From contig JAISQE010000076.1 of assembly GCA_031274425.1 (NCBI GenBank), forward strand, positions 1 to 37,165: a DNA stretch of 37,165 bases, in the 5' to 3' direction. The notes beneath the pieces were generated by a model. That model was not told where the DNA came from and searched no databases. It saw only the letters and a list, made by a program, of their open reading frames with translations. A program made the translations under genes and the position numbers. Within the stretch, counting starts at the first letter, position 1, and every line of letters starts with the position of its first letter. Below are positions 29,430-37,165 of the stretch, piece by piece. Source of the stretch: Synergistaceae bacterium (GTDB lineage Bacteria; Synergistota; Synergistia; Synergistales; Aminobacteriaceae).

Positions 29430-30230
29430 TCAGTTCCGAGGACGTGGAATGGGATTGAAGATCACGTCCCCCATCTCGATGGGGCGGATCGCGTCCCCAT
29501 CTTCATCCTCGTCGCGCCCTACGGTGAAGTCGGGGGGGGGCGAAACGGGGGACGCGTTGAAGGTCTCCGGGGGCTCCTTCGGCGCGGGAGGAACGACGAA
29601 GGGGCCTCTTTCTTTCTTATCGACCGGCGAACCGCCATCGACCGCCGAACCGGCGCCGAATTTCTTGAGCGCCGCCGCGTGGGCTTCCGGGGTGAAAAGA
29701 AGGTCGCTCCACCAATAGTATGCCGTGCCTGGGGAGTTGAAAAACAGACGTTGCCTGTCCTCTCCGTCGCCCTGCGCCACATGGGGCGTTTCGGGATCGT
29801 TCCCGCCCCCGAAAGCGACGGCCCTGATCCAGACAAAGGAGCCTCCCAGCCAGGGGTTCATGCTTTCTTTGTCGTAAAGGCCCAAGCCGGGAGCGTTGCT
29901 TCTCAAAAATTTTCGGGCGCGGGAGAACTCGGGGACTTTGCGCCCCACCCACCAATCTCCGCCGATCCCCGCTGTCCGATAGTCCTCCGCCCAGGTCTCG
30001 GGGAGAGGTTTTTTCAGATAACGCCCCAGCAGGTCCGCGGCGGGGCATTGCGTCTCGCGGGTGTCGTCGTGATAGAGACGCATCGCGACGGACAACGCGT
30101 AAAGATCCCCCATCACTCGGTGCAGGTCCGGCTCCGCCTCGATGACGACCGCGCGCGCGGGCCCCGCGAGCGCCGCGAAAAACGCAAGCCCCAGGGCAAT
30201 TGCGCACATCCATTTTTTGTTTTTGTCCAC
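29430..30230 (-). CDS. Secreted protein of unknown function
   Basis: A 266-residue protein. GTG 30230 is chosen because AAGGAG lies 8 nt upstream and it places the signal peptide (KNKKWMCAIALGLAFFAALAG, cut after ARA near residue 27) at the N-terminus; an ATG 30 nt further upstream is possible. The mature region begins with a helix, HRVMGDLYALSVAMRLYHDD, then PAADLLGRYLKKPLPETWAEDY, which resembles the globular part of type II pseudopilins, but the N-terminal methylated helix is absent. It is rich in Trp and Gly and ends in a Pro-rich, acidic tail. It lacks the Synergist-CTERM signal. It is 99 nt upstream of the surface-protein gene on the same strand. Function unknown. Confidence 0.75.
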   Translation of the reverse strand: MDKNKKWMCAIALGLAFFAALAGPARAVVIEAEPDLHRVMGDLYALSVAMRLYHDDTRETQCPAADLLGRYLKKPLPETWAEDYRTAGIGGDWWVGRKVPEFSRARKFLRSNAPGLGLYDKESMNPWLGGSFVWIRAVAFGGGNDPETPHVAQGDGEDRQRLFFNSPGTAYYWWSDLLFTPEAHAAALKKFGAGSAVDGGSPVDKKERGPFVVPPAPKEPPETFNASPVSPPPDFTVGRDEDEDGDAIRPIEMGDVIFNPIPRPRN

Positions 30231-30248
30231 GTTCTTTTCTCCTTTCCG

Positions 30249-30282
30249 TGCCGAAAACAACTCGATGCCGAAAACAACCTCC
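30249..30282. repeat. Two 17-bp units upstream of the 29430-30230 gene
   Basis: TGCCGAAAACAACTCGA (30249-30265) and TGCCGAAAACAACCTCC (30266-30282), adjacent, about 20 bp upstream of the GTG start on the minus strand. Confidence 0.75.
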
Positions 30283-30398
30283 AGTTTCGTATTCTAACAC
30301 CTCAAACCCCTTCTCCCGTCAAGAGATACGCCGTCGCGAAATATCGATCTCGGCCGAGCGCGTGCTACAATAAAAACCGAGGCGGGCAATGCGACAAT

Positions 30399-30469
30399 AT
30401 CGTTTGGGATAAAATATCGTTTGAGATAGAATATCGTTTGGAATAAATCGTTTGGCAATAAATCGTTTG
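30399..30469 (+). repeat. Five ATCGTTTG-containing units before the CHASE2/HD-GYP gene
   Basis: ATCGTTTG occurs at 30399, 30416, 30433, 30447 and 30462, with linking sequence of GGATAAAAT type. Periods are 17, 17, 14 and 15 bp. The array ends 6 bp before the AAAGGAGGA ribosome-binding site. Confidence 0.85.
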
Positions 30470-30490
30470 ATGATGAAAGGAGGACAGTGA

Positions 30491-32689
30491 ATGTCGATGA
30501 GCTGGTGGAGGAGACCGTTGTTTGTGAAAAGCGACAGCGTCTCCTGGCCCAGGTTGTTTTGGGTGTTGGCGGTCACCATGCTGAGCGGATGGCTCGTCGG
30601 CCTCTCTCCTCCGTTTTTGGAATATCGAGAACGCGACGTCTATGATATTTTACAGGCTCGCTACGGGCCTTCCAGGCCGCGATACCCCCTTGTCTTGATC
30701 GTAACGGGCAATCGTTCCCTACAAGCGATACCGCAACAGCCGTGGCCCCGTTCCCTGCACGCACAAGCGCTGGATCGATTGCACCTTGCGCGTTTCGTTC
30801 TCCTCAACGTGTCCTTGACCGACGCCAGCGTTCTACGAGAAAGCACTATCGCGGAGGGAGGCGAAGGCACGGAAATCGAGTTCGTGGATGAAGACGAGCT
30901 TCTGGCCGAGGCCATTCGGCGGCATGGCCGCGTGGGGGGCCGTATTCACGTGACGCCCTCGCCGCAGGAAAACCTGGTGCAAGAACCCTTGCCTGTTTTT
31001 CACGATGCCTTCAAACGCCTGGGCATCGCCAATCTGGTGGAGGACGCCGACGGCGTCTATCGACGAGGAGTTTGGGGGGCCGAGGTCGCCGGGAGGTTCG
31101 TTCCGTCCTTGGCCGCGGTGGCGCTGGAGGAGATCTACAGGCAGCGCTTCCCACACGCGGAGCGCAACGGACGCCTGGAGGTCCGGCTGCCTTGGAAAAA
31201 CATGAGCCTGCAGCGATCGCCGTGGAATTTCATCGAGTTCTGGCTCAATCAAACCCAATATGAGATTCCCGTCTACGAGTACATCGACGTTCTGAACGAC
31301 GCCGTGCCCGACACCGCGTTTCAAGACGCGCTCGTCGTCGTCGACAGCTTGCCCCGTGTCGCGTCCACGTCGGAACGCCAGGCGACCTCCGAAGGGGAGC
31401 AGGTCCTGCGCTCCGTGGCCTCGCTGTTGGGCCCCTTCGCCATCCGTCGAACGAGTTCCACGTCGAACTCCGTTCTCACCATGTTTTTGGTCCTGTGCGG
31501 CGCGGTCCTCGGCTTCGTGCATTTCAAGCGGAGCTTTCTCTTTTTGCTGTTTTTGTTTTTCTTCCATGGGGCCATCGCCGTCTCCCTTTTCCTCAAGGGA
31601 GGGCTCTGGCTCCCCATGGTAGGACCTCTCCTGACCGCCTCCGGCGGCTATCTCGGGAGTCAGGCCATATTGAGCTGGTATCTTTATAACGAGTGGAACG
31701 TGCGCTCGCTTTCCATCAAGCCCCTCCTGGCCCTGGCCCAACGGGCCGACACGGACATGGGCATGGACTTCGACGAATACCTGCGGTCGCTGTGGAACGA
31801 CATCGAGGAAAAAACGGGGGTCATCCTGAAGTCCACCCGGCTCAACGAGAACTTCAGCCTGGTGCAAAACTATCTTCTGCGTGCTCAGGGCGCGTCCCCG
31901 CAGGGGCATGAGAACTTTCACATCATCAAAAACGCGTCCGACACCGCGCCGCGGCACCGCATGTTGCTGCCTCTGCCCCTCTGGAACGACCGCAACAACC
32001 AAACCCCGACGCGGGAGTACGTCATTCTGGCGTGGGACGGCAATATCCCCACGGAAACTTTGACGAGCCTCGCCGCCCTGACGCTCTTCGCCGCCGTCCA
32101 CTTTCACGCGCTCGAAGAAGGCCGCCGCCGCAAGGAGATGCTCTTCAAAACGATCGAGGCGATTATGATGGCGGTAGAGGCCAAGGACCAGACGACGAGC
32201 GAGCATTCTCGGCGCGTGGCGAACCTTTCGAAGCAATTGGCCCAGTGGATGCATTTGAGCCCCCAGGAAATCGAGGACATCTACTTTTCCGCGATCATCC
32301 ACGACATCGGGAAGCTGGGGGTCTCCGACCAGATTTTGAAAAAGCCCTCCATGCTGACGGAGGAGGAGCTCGCGGAGATGCACCGGCATCCCTCCATCGG
32401 AGAGGACATCATGCGGCCGGTCGATCTGCCCAGCTATATCATCAGCGGGATCACGCAACATCACGAACGTCACGACGGCAAAGGATACCCCGCCGGCATC
32501 AAGGGCGACCGGATGACGACGGCGGGCAAAATCATCAAAGTGGCCGACGTGTTCGACGCGTTGGCGAACCGCCGCCAGTACAAAGACGCCTGGACTTCGG
32601 AGCAGGTGCGCGATTTCCTCCTGGAGCGCAGAGGCACGGAGTTCGACCCGCAGATCGTGGACGTCTTCTTGAAACACCTGCCTCAGTAG
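30491..32689 (+). CDS. CHASE2-HD-GYP membrane sensor phosphodiesterase
   Basis: A 732-residue inner-membrane protein. A first membrane segment (about residues 22-42) leads into an extracytoplasmic CHASE2 sensor domain with the WPRSLHAQALDRL motif. Three closely spaced membrane segments (about 325-395) follow, then a cytoplasmic region of about 150 residues without a recognised domain. The C-terminal HD-GYP domain has His604-Asp605 in IIHDIGKLGV, HHERHDGKGYP with Gly665-Tyr666-Pro667, and VADVFDALANRR. HD-GYP enzymes hydrolyse cyclic di-GMP. All key residues are present, so activity is likely. No GGDEF domain is attached. AAAGGAGGA at about 30475-30483 fits the ATG start. The signal sensed is unknown. 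Confidence 0.93.
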   Translation: MSMSWWRRPLFVKSDSVSWPRLFWVLAVTMLSGWLVGLSPPFLEYRERDVYDILQARYGPSRPRYPLVLIVTGNRSLQAIPQQPWPRSLHAQALDRLHLARFVLLNVSLTDASVLRESTIAEGGEGTEIEFVDEDELLAEAIRRHGRVGGRIHVTPSPQENLVQEPLPVFHDAFKRLGIANLVEDADGVYRRGVWGAEVAGRFVPSLAAVALEEIYRQRFPHAERNGRLEVRLPWKNMSLQRSPWNFIEFWLNQTQYEIPVYEYIDVLNDAVPDTAFQDALVVVDSLPRVASTSERQATSEGEQVLRSVASLLGPFAIRRTSSTSNSVLTMFLVLCGAVLGFVHFKRSFLFLLFLFFFHGAIAVSLFLKGGLWLPMVGPLLTASGGYLGSQAILSWYLYNEWNVRSLSIKPLLALAQRADTDMGMDFDEYLRSLWNDIEEKTGVILKSTRLNENFSLVQNYLLRAQGASPQGHENFHIIKNASDTAPRHRMLLPLPLWNDRNNQTPTREYVILAWDGNIPTETLTSLAALTLFAAVHFHALEEGRRRKEMLFKTIEAIMMAVEAKDQTTSEHSRRVANLSKQLAQWMHLSPQEIEDIYFSAIIHDIGKLGVSDQILKKPSMLTEEELAEMHRHPSIGEDIMRPVDLPSYIISGITQHHERHDGKGYPAGIKGDRMTTAGKIIKVADVFDALANRRQYKDAWTSEQVRDFLLERRGTEFDPQIVDVFLKHLPQ

Positions 32690-32712
32690 AGTTTGCCGAG
32701 AACAGAGAGATT

Positions 32713-32769
32713 ATCTTCCTTTTTTAAATCTTCCATATTTTTTAAACCTTCCCTATTTTATAATCTGCC
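32713..32769. repeat. Four degenerate ATCTTCC-(T)n-AA units at a convergent gene junction
   Basis: ATCTTCCTTTTTTAA (32713), ATCTTCCATATTTTTTAA (32728), ACCTTCCCTATTTTATA (32746) and ATCTGCCC (32763). On the minus strand the run begins within the last codons and stop of the amidohydrolase gene (TAA at 32760-32758). T/A runs may also help termination. Confidence 0.7.
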
Positions 32770-34182
32770 CTTTTCCATGAACTCCGCGTTGGTGCCGTGG
32801 ATGCGCCAGAACTCCTCGGTCGCGTCCCGCCCGATGTCGGGGACGAAGTTCTCCAGGTCGCCGATGACGGTTTCCTCGTCCACGGCCAGCACCCTGCCGT
32901 CGCGATAGATCACCCTGCCGTCCACCGCGGAAAGCGCCACCTCGTCGCCGCGCGCGCTGTAGACCAAGTTGGGGACGATGTTGCGCATGGGAGCCGTGTA
33001 GACGGGAAGCATGGTCGGCTTTTTGAGGTCGACGGCGATAAAATCGGCCCTCTTTCCCTCCTCCAGGGAGCCGATGGATTCGCTCAGCCCGATGGCCCTC
33101 GCCCCCTCGATGGTCGCCATGCGCAGGGCCCTCCAGGCCGGCATCGTCTCCGGGTTCTTGTATTTGATCTTGTTGAAGAGCGCGACGCTTTTCATCTCGC
33201 TGATGATATTGTGGCAGTTGTTGCCCGGAGCCTGGTCGGAGCCGAGGCCGCAGTTGCCCCCCGCGTCCTGGAACGCCGTGGAGGGCGGCACGACGCCGTC
33301 GATGATTCCGATAGACCCAGGGCAGACGATCATGCCCGCTCCGCTCCGCGCCACGACGGCGGCCTCGTCGTCGTTCGCGTCCGTGAGGTGCACGGCTATC
33401 AGGGTATCGTCGAGGTATCCCGCGTCGGAAAGCCATGCTATGGGGCGTTTGCCGTAGCGTTTCTCGATCTGGTAGGTCTCCCGGTCGCCCTGTTGCACAT
33501 GCATGTGTATCTTGGTTTTTCTTTCTTTTGCCGCCTTTTGTATCTTCAGCAGAAGCTCCAGGCTCAGAAAATCCGCCCCTTGAGGGCCGAAGAGAATACG
33601 AATCCTGCCGTCGGCCTCGCCGTGCCAGCGGTCGTAAAGGGCGAGGCAGCGGTTGAACGCCGTCTCCCCCATAGCGGGATCGTACTCGTACAACTCGCCG
33701 GGGTCGTAGACCCTGCGTTTCGCCTCCCGAATGAGCTGAGTGACGTGTCCTCTCGCGCCGATTTTCTTGATGAACGCGCACACCTCGTCCATCTGGTGCT
33801 CGTAGTCCCCCAGCGTCGTCGTGCCGGCCCTGACGGCCTCAACGATCGCCAGCCTGCTGCCGGCGTCGCGAGCGGACTGCCCGATGACGTTGTCGAAGGG
33901 CTGGAGCCCGTACATCATCCAGTTGTTCGTGTCCTGAGCCAACCCCCTGGCTATAGCCAGCCCCGTGTGCATGTGGGCGTCGATGAAGCCGGGCAGGACC
34001 GCGTGGCGCTCCAGCAGGAGGGTCTCCTCGGCGGCGTACTCCGCGTCGACCCGTGCGGAATCCGCGAAACCCGCGATTTTCCCGCCGTTCACCAACATCG
34101 CCGTCCCGGTTTGGTATCCCACCCCGTCTCCCGCCATTGTGAAAAAATGCGGCGCTTTCACGATCATATCGATCTTTTTCAT
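32758..34182 (-). CDS. Amidohydrolase-family deaminase/hydrolase (TrzA/AtzB-like)
   Basis: A 474-residue cytoplasmic metal hydrolase. Residues expected for the amidohydrolase metal site are visible: PGFIDAHMHTGLA, the His in IHMHVQQGDRET, the His in VHLTDAND and the Asp in GLGSDQAPGNN. The C-terminal small beta domain with GSLEEGKRADFIAVDL is complete. This branch includes deaminases acting on S-adenosylhomocysteine, methylthioadenosine, guanine-like bases and chlorinated triazines. The substrate here is not decided. GGAG lies 5 nt before the ATG. It is 51 nt downstream of an NhaC-type transporter, so the two probably act on or import the same compound, or share control. Confidence 0.87.
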   Translation of the reverse strand: MKKIDMIVKAPHFFTMAGDGVGYQTGTAMLVNGGKIAGFADSARVDAEYAAEETLLLERHAVLPGFIDAHMHTGLAIARGLAQDTNNWMMYGLQPFDNVIGQSARDAGSRLAIVEAVRAGTTTLGDYEHQMDEVCAFIKKIGARGHVTQLIREAKRRVYDPGELYEYDPAMGETAFNRCLALYDRWHGEADGRIRILFGPQGADFLSLELLLKIQKAAKERKTKIHMHVQQGDRETYQIEKRYGKRPIAWLSDAGYLDDTLIAVHLTDANDDEAAVVARSGAGMIVCPGSIGIIDGVVPPSTAFQDAGGNCGLGSDQAPGNNCHNIISEMKSVALFNKIKYKNPETMPAWRALRMATIEGARAIGLSESIGSLEEGKRADFIAVDLKKPTMLPVYTAPMRNIVPNLVYSARGDEVALSAVDGRVIYRDGRVLAVDEETVIGDLENFVPDIGRDATEEFWRIHGTNAEFMEKGRL

Positions 34183-34233
34183 CTTTTCTCCGTTTTTCTC
34201 ATCTTTTTTTCATGTTATGTGCCCGGCGAAGGG

Positions 34234-35775
34234 CTAAGCCGCGCGCGCCCGAAGAGCGGCCGAGATTTTATGGAGCACGGCGAGGGCGAGAAGCAACACA
34301 AGCCCGGCGACCGGAATGCTCGCCCAGTACATCCCCGTCCATCCGCCGAAGAGGAACCCGCAGAAGGCGGCGAAGCCCACCGTCAATCCGTAGGGCAGTT
34401 GGGTCTCCACGTGGACGATATGGTTGCAGGAAGCGCCGGTGGAGGACATGACCGTGGTGTCGGATATGGGGGAACATTGATCGCCGAAAAGACCCCCGCT
34501 GATCACCGCCCCCACCACAAAGGGAATGGAAAGGTCGAAAGCGAAAGCCATAGGCAGGGCGATGGGCATCATAATGGACCACACGCCCCAGGACGAACCG
34601 GTCGAAAAAGATATGAGAGCGCCGAAGACGAACACCAGAGCGGGAACCAGCTTAGGCGTCAAGTACAGCTCGACGACGCCCGCCAGATAGCCTCCAACGT
34701 GCATAGCGCCCGCGATGCTGCTGATGGACCAGGCGCTGATGAGAATGAAAGGCACAAAAATCAGCTCCGCCATGCCGTCGACGAAATGATTGAACGCCGC
34801 GACCGGCGAGAAAAGACCCGTGCAGGTTCCGACCAGCCCCGCTCCCATCGCGCTGAACATGAAGCCCATGCAGATGGCGAGCGTGATGTCGCCCTTGCCG
34901 AACGACCCCAGGATCCCGTTCTCGCCCACGCCCCCCGTCCAGAAGATCGTCCCGAATACCCCGCAAAAGAGACAGAGCATGGGAACGGCAAAATTCCATA
35001 TCGTCGGCCTGTACGTTTCGGGCAGCTCCTGCTTCTTTTCCGCAACGAGGGGTTTCACGCCGTCCGCCATCAGCTTGCCCGTTTCCTGAGCGCGTTGTTC
35101 CTCCGTGTACATTGGGCCGAAGTCCAGCTTTAAAATGGCGACCAACAGCACCGTCGCCATCGCGAAGAAGCCGTAGAGGTTGAAGGGCAGCATGCGCCAC
35201 CATATTCCCCACTCGCTTCCCTCGATGTTCGCGGCGGCGAACTGCGCGGCTATCAGCCCCGTGATGAAGGGGCCGTAACTGCATATCGGAGAAAACGCGG
35301 CCAGGTTGCACCCCATCGAGTCGAGTATATAGGCGAGCTTGGCTCGTGAAATTTTGACGGCGTCGGTTATCGGGCGCATGATCGTCCCCAGGATGAGGCA
35401 CGGTTCCGTGTAGCTGAAAAGGAACGCGCTCAGCCACGTGACGATCTGCCCTTTTTTGGAGTCGTTCACCGATTTTGTGATGCACGAGGCAAAAGCCTGA
35501 GCCGAGCCCGTCACCCGCAGGACCGCGACCGCGCCGCCGGCCATCGTGACCAAGACGAGCAGCCCCGCGTTCCACTTGCTCGCTATGGAGGGAATGAGAT
35601 AGTCGGAAACGATCTTGACGAAACCGATAACGGGATTCCAACCATTGATCATGGTGGACCCCAGCCATATAGCTATGAACAGGGACAACAAGGTCTGCTT
35701 CGTTATCAGCGCCAGAACGACGGCCACAAGAGGCGGCAGAAGGCATAAAACTCCAAAATCCACGGATTCTTCCAT
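34234..35775 (-). CDS. NhaC-family Na+/H+ antiporter or related secondary transporter
   Basis: A 513-residue membrane protein with about 12 hydrophobic segments, family NhaC. ATG 35775 is used because GGAGGG lies 7 nt upstream; the frame extends 35 codons further without a ribosome-binding site. Typical stretches are FLFSYTEPCLILGTIMRP, FSTGSSWGVWSIMMPIALPMA and GGLFGDQCSPISDTTVMSSTGASCNH. Members exchange sodium for protons, and some carry amino acids or organic acids. Pairing with an amidohydrolase gene makes substrate transport a real possibility. A promoter is seen upstream at 35839-35867. Confidence 0.88.
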   Translation of the reverse strand: MEESVDFGVLCLLPPLVAVVLALITKQTLLSLFIAIWLGSTMINGWNPVIGFVKIVSDYLIPSIASKWNAGLLVLVTMAGGAVAVLRVTGSAQAFASCITKSVNDSKKGQIVTWLSAFLFSYTEPCLILGTIMRPITDAVKISRAKLAYILDSMGCNLAAFSPICSYGPFITGLIAAQFAAANIEGSEWGIWWRMLPFNLYGFFAMATVLLVAILKLDFGPMYTEEQRAQETGKLMADGVKPLVAEKKQELPETYRPTIWNFAVPMLCLFCGVFGTIFWTGGVGENGILGSFGKGDITLAICMGFMFSAMGAGLVGTCTGLFSPVAAFNHFVDGMAELIFVPFILISAWSISSIAGAMHVGGYLAGVVELYLTPKLVPALVFVFGALISFSTGSSWGVWSIMMPIALPMAFAFDLSIPFVVGAVISGGLFGDQCSPISDTTVMSSTGASCNHIVHVETQLPYGLTVGFAAFCGFLFGGWTGMYWASIPVAGLVLLLALAVLHKISAALRARAA

Positions 35776-35838
35776 AACGCATCCCTCCAGTTGATTGTCG
35801 CCGACGCGTTGCCCCATCGACGACTTGCACATGGACTC

Positions 35839-35867
35839 ATTATTGACTCTATGTCCCCAAAAATCAA
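35839..35867 (-). promoter_or_regulatory. Candidate promoter of the antiporter-amidohydrolase operon
   Basis: Read on the minus strand: TTGATT (35867-35862), 17-bp spacer, AATAAT (35844-35839). The leader would be about 55 nt. Confidence 0.5.
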
Positions 35868-35920
35868 CTTTTGGAAGCAAAATAAACTTTTTTCCCTTTT
35901 AACGGCTTAACGGGGGTTCT

Positions 35921-35949
35921 TTGACAAATGGTGCAGCATTGATTATGCT
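35921..35949 (+). promoter_or_regulatory. Strong sigma-70-type promoter for the 36044 dehydrogenase
   Basis: Perfect TTGACA (35921-35926), 17-bp spacer and TATGCT (35944-35949). It is divergent from the antiporter promoter, with about 55 bp between the two -35 boxes, leaving room for a shared operator. Confidence 0.75.
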
Positions 35950-36002
35950 TGTTATGCGCTGTGCTTTTGCTTTATATGATTGACGAGGCGACACATGACC
36001 CC

Positions 36003-36037
36003 AAAAAAGAACGAAGAAAAGACGAAGAAAAGGACGG
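36003..36037 (+). repeat. Three 11-bp AAGAAAAGACG units before the dehydrogenase start
   Basis: AAAAAAGAACG (36003-36013), AAGAAAAGACG (36014-36024) and AAGAAAAGGACGG (36025-36037). The last unit supplies AAGGA, the probable ribosome-binding site, 6-11 nt before ATG 36044. Confidence 0.8.
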
Positions 36038-36043
36038 ACTTTT

Positions 36044-37048
36044 ATGCGCGTAAAATACGGAGAAATGAAGGCTCTGTTCACCGATATCCTGACGCGGCAT
36101 GGTTTTTCACCCGAAAAAGCGGAGAAAGTAGCGGGAATATTCACGGACAACAGTTGCGACGGAGTGTATTCGCACGGGCTGAACCGTTTCCCTCGGTTCC
36201 TCTCCTACGTGAAGAAGGGGCACGTGGACCCCGCGGCCGAACCGGCGCTGGAGGAGTCCTTCGGCGCTTTCGAACGGTGGAACGGCAACATGGGCGTCGG
36301 CTGCACGAACGCCGTGGCCGGCATGGAGGCGGCGATGGCCTTGGCCCGGCGGCATGGAATCGGTTGCGTGGCGATGGGGCATACGAATCACTGGATGCGC
36401 GGGGGCAGCTACGGACTGCAGGCGGCCCGCGCCGGATTCGCCGGAATATGCTGGACGAACGCCAACCCGTCCATGCCTCCGTGGGGGGCGAAAACGCCGA
36501 AGGTGGGCAACAACCCCCTGGTCATGGCGTTCCCCTACAAAGATGTGTGTTTTTTGATCGACGGCGCGTTGTCGCAATACTCCAACGGCGCGCTGGACGG
36601 CTATCGGATGGCGGGCGCCCGGCTTCCTTTTCCCGGCGGCTACGATAAAGACGGCAAACTCACCACCGACCCCGGCGCCATCCTGGAGACGGGGCGCGCT
36701 TTGCCCATAGGGTTCTGGAAGGGCTCCGGCTACTCCCTACTGCTGGACGCCATAGGGGCCGCGCTGTCGAGGGGAAGCACCGTCCCGGAGATCGGGCGCG
36801 CAAGCGGCGAAATAGGGGTCACGCAGGTTTTTATCGCCTTCGACCTGGCGAAGGTCTCAGGCGAGGAGTACGTCGCCGCCATGGCCGAGCGCCTGATCGC
36901 GGACTTCAAGACCGCGGAGCCCGCCGAAAGCGGGGTTCCCTTTCACTATCCCGGAGAAAAGAGCGCCGCGACGCGGAAAGAGAACCTGGCCTCGGGCATC
37001 CCCGTCAACGAGGAAATCTGGAACGACGTTTTGAAAATGAAGGGATGA
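36044..37048 (+). CDS. dlgD: Malate/L-lactate dehydrogenase-family oxidoreductase, 2,3-diketo-L-gulonate reductase-like
   Basis: A 334-residue cytoplasmic NAD(P)H-dependent reductase of the family containing YiaK/DlgD, ureidoglycolate dehydrogenase and sulfolactate dehydrogenase. DGVYSHGLNRFPRFLSYVKKG carries the catalytic His of the SHG motif, and GCVAMGHTNHWMRGG, TNANPSMPPWG and GSGYSLLLDAIGAALS are close to YiaK. The length agrees with YiaK. The substrate assignment is by resemblance only and the nearby genes are not of the yia ascorbate/gulonate cluster. It is divergent from the antiporter operon. A strong promoter precedes and a strong terminator follows, so it is a single-gene transcript. 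Confidence 0.85.
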   Translation: MRVKYGEMKALFTDILTRHGFSPEKAEKVAGIFTDNSCDGVYSHGLNRFPRFLSYVKKGHVDPAAEPALEESFGAFERWNGNMGVGCTNAVAGMEAAMALARRHGIGCVAMGHTNHWMRGGSYGLQAARAGFAGICWTNANPSMPPWGAKTPKVGNNPLVMAFPYKDVCFLIDGALSQYSNGALDGYRMAGARLPFPGGYDKDGKLTTDPGAILETGRALPIGFWKGSGYSLLLDAIGAALSRGSTVPEIGRASGEIGVTQVFIAFDLAKVSGEEYVAAMAERLIADFKTAEPAESGVPFHYPGEKSAATRKENLASGIPVNEEIWNDVLKMKG

Positions 37049-37121
37049 ACATAATACAGGGCTTCTACAGAACTTGAAGAGCCCTGAAATGTAAGCATGT
37101 GATCGGGGACATAAAAATAAG

Positions 37122-37159
37122 GGCCGTCGCGGTTTCTCACAGCCGCGACGACCTTTTTT
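37122..37159 (+). terminator. Intrinsic terminator of the 36044 gene
   Basis: CGTCGCGG (37125-37132) pairs with CCGCGACG (37143-37150), extended by GG/CC after one mismatch, followed by TTTTTT (37154-37159). An additional hairpin CAGGGCT/AGCCCTG lies at 37057-37086. Confidence 0.9.
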
Positions 37160-37165
37160 CCTATT

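Overview
The window comes from a GC-rich anaerobic bacterium, most likely a member of the Synergistota (Synergistetes). The strongest clue is that three separate exported proteins end in the same kind of tail: a Ser/Gly-rich stretch, a GGC motif, a short hydrophobic segment and a basic end. This matches the family known as the Synergist-CTERM sorting signal. A livHMGF amino-acid importer beside a folate cyclodeaminase-type enzyme, a PerR-rubrerythrin peroxide defence pair, a type III glutamine synthetase, a Rex NADH sensor and an HD-GYP protein fit an amino-acid-fermenting anaerobe. The species cannot be named from the sequence alone.

Layout. 1-237: 3' end of a D-2-hydroxyacid dehydrogenase. 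375-3572: exported subtilisin-like protease with Synergist-CTERM tail. 3864-7315: livH-livM-livG-livF with overlapping genes and no substrate-binding protein, followed by fchA, acpS, a small membrane protein, tsaE and tsaB (to 10028) in a tightly packed run. 10333-12081: chemotaxis receptor with lower GC than its surroundings, flanked by an 11-bp inverted repeat. 12395-16301: glutamine synthetase III, Rex and a LysR regulator. 16281-18963 (minus strand): a 35-codon ORF translationally coupled to cobQ, then a membrane-anchored HAD hydrolase. 19418-20620: perR and rubrerythrin. 21161-23797: large Synergist-CTERM surface protein. 24188-26553 (minus): ymdB and rny. 26832-30230 (minus): a second large Synergist-CTERM surface protein and a secreted protein of unknown function. 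30491-32689: CHASE2/HD-GYP phosphodiesterase. 32758-35775 (minus): NhaC-type antiporter and amidohydrolase. 36044-37048: YiaK/DlgD-type dehydrogenase.

The most unusual non-coding trait is that many spacers contain degenerate tandem repeats of 9-18 bp. These lie directly against start or stop codons, sometimes including the stop codon in the repeat unit. The unit sequence differs at every locus. Two cases stand out. A perfect six-copy ACTGCGG array sits at the predicted transcription start of the 21161 surface-protein gene, a good candidate for phase variation. Upstream of cobQ the repeat is in frame and encodes pentapeptide repeats in a previously unannotated small ORF that overlaps the cobQ start codon.

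All calls were made by reading the sequence and comparing with remembered family features. No database search or folding program was run.
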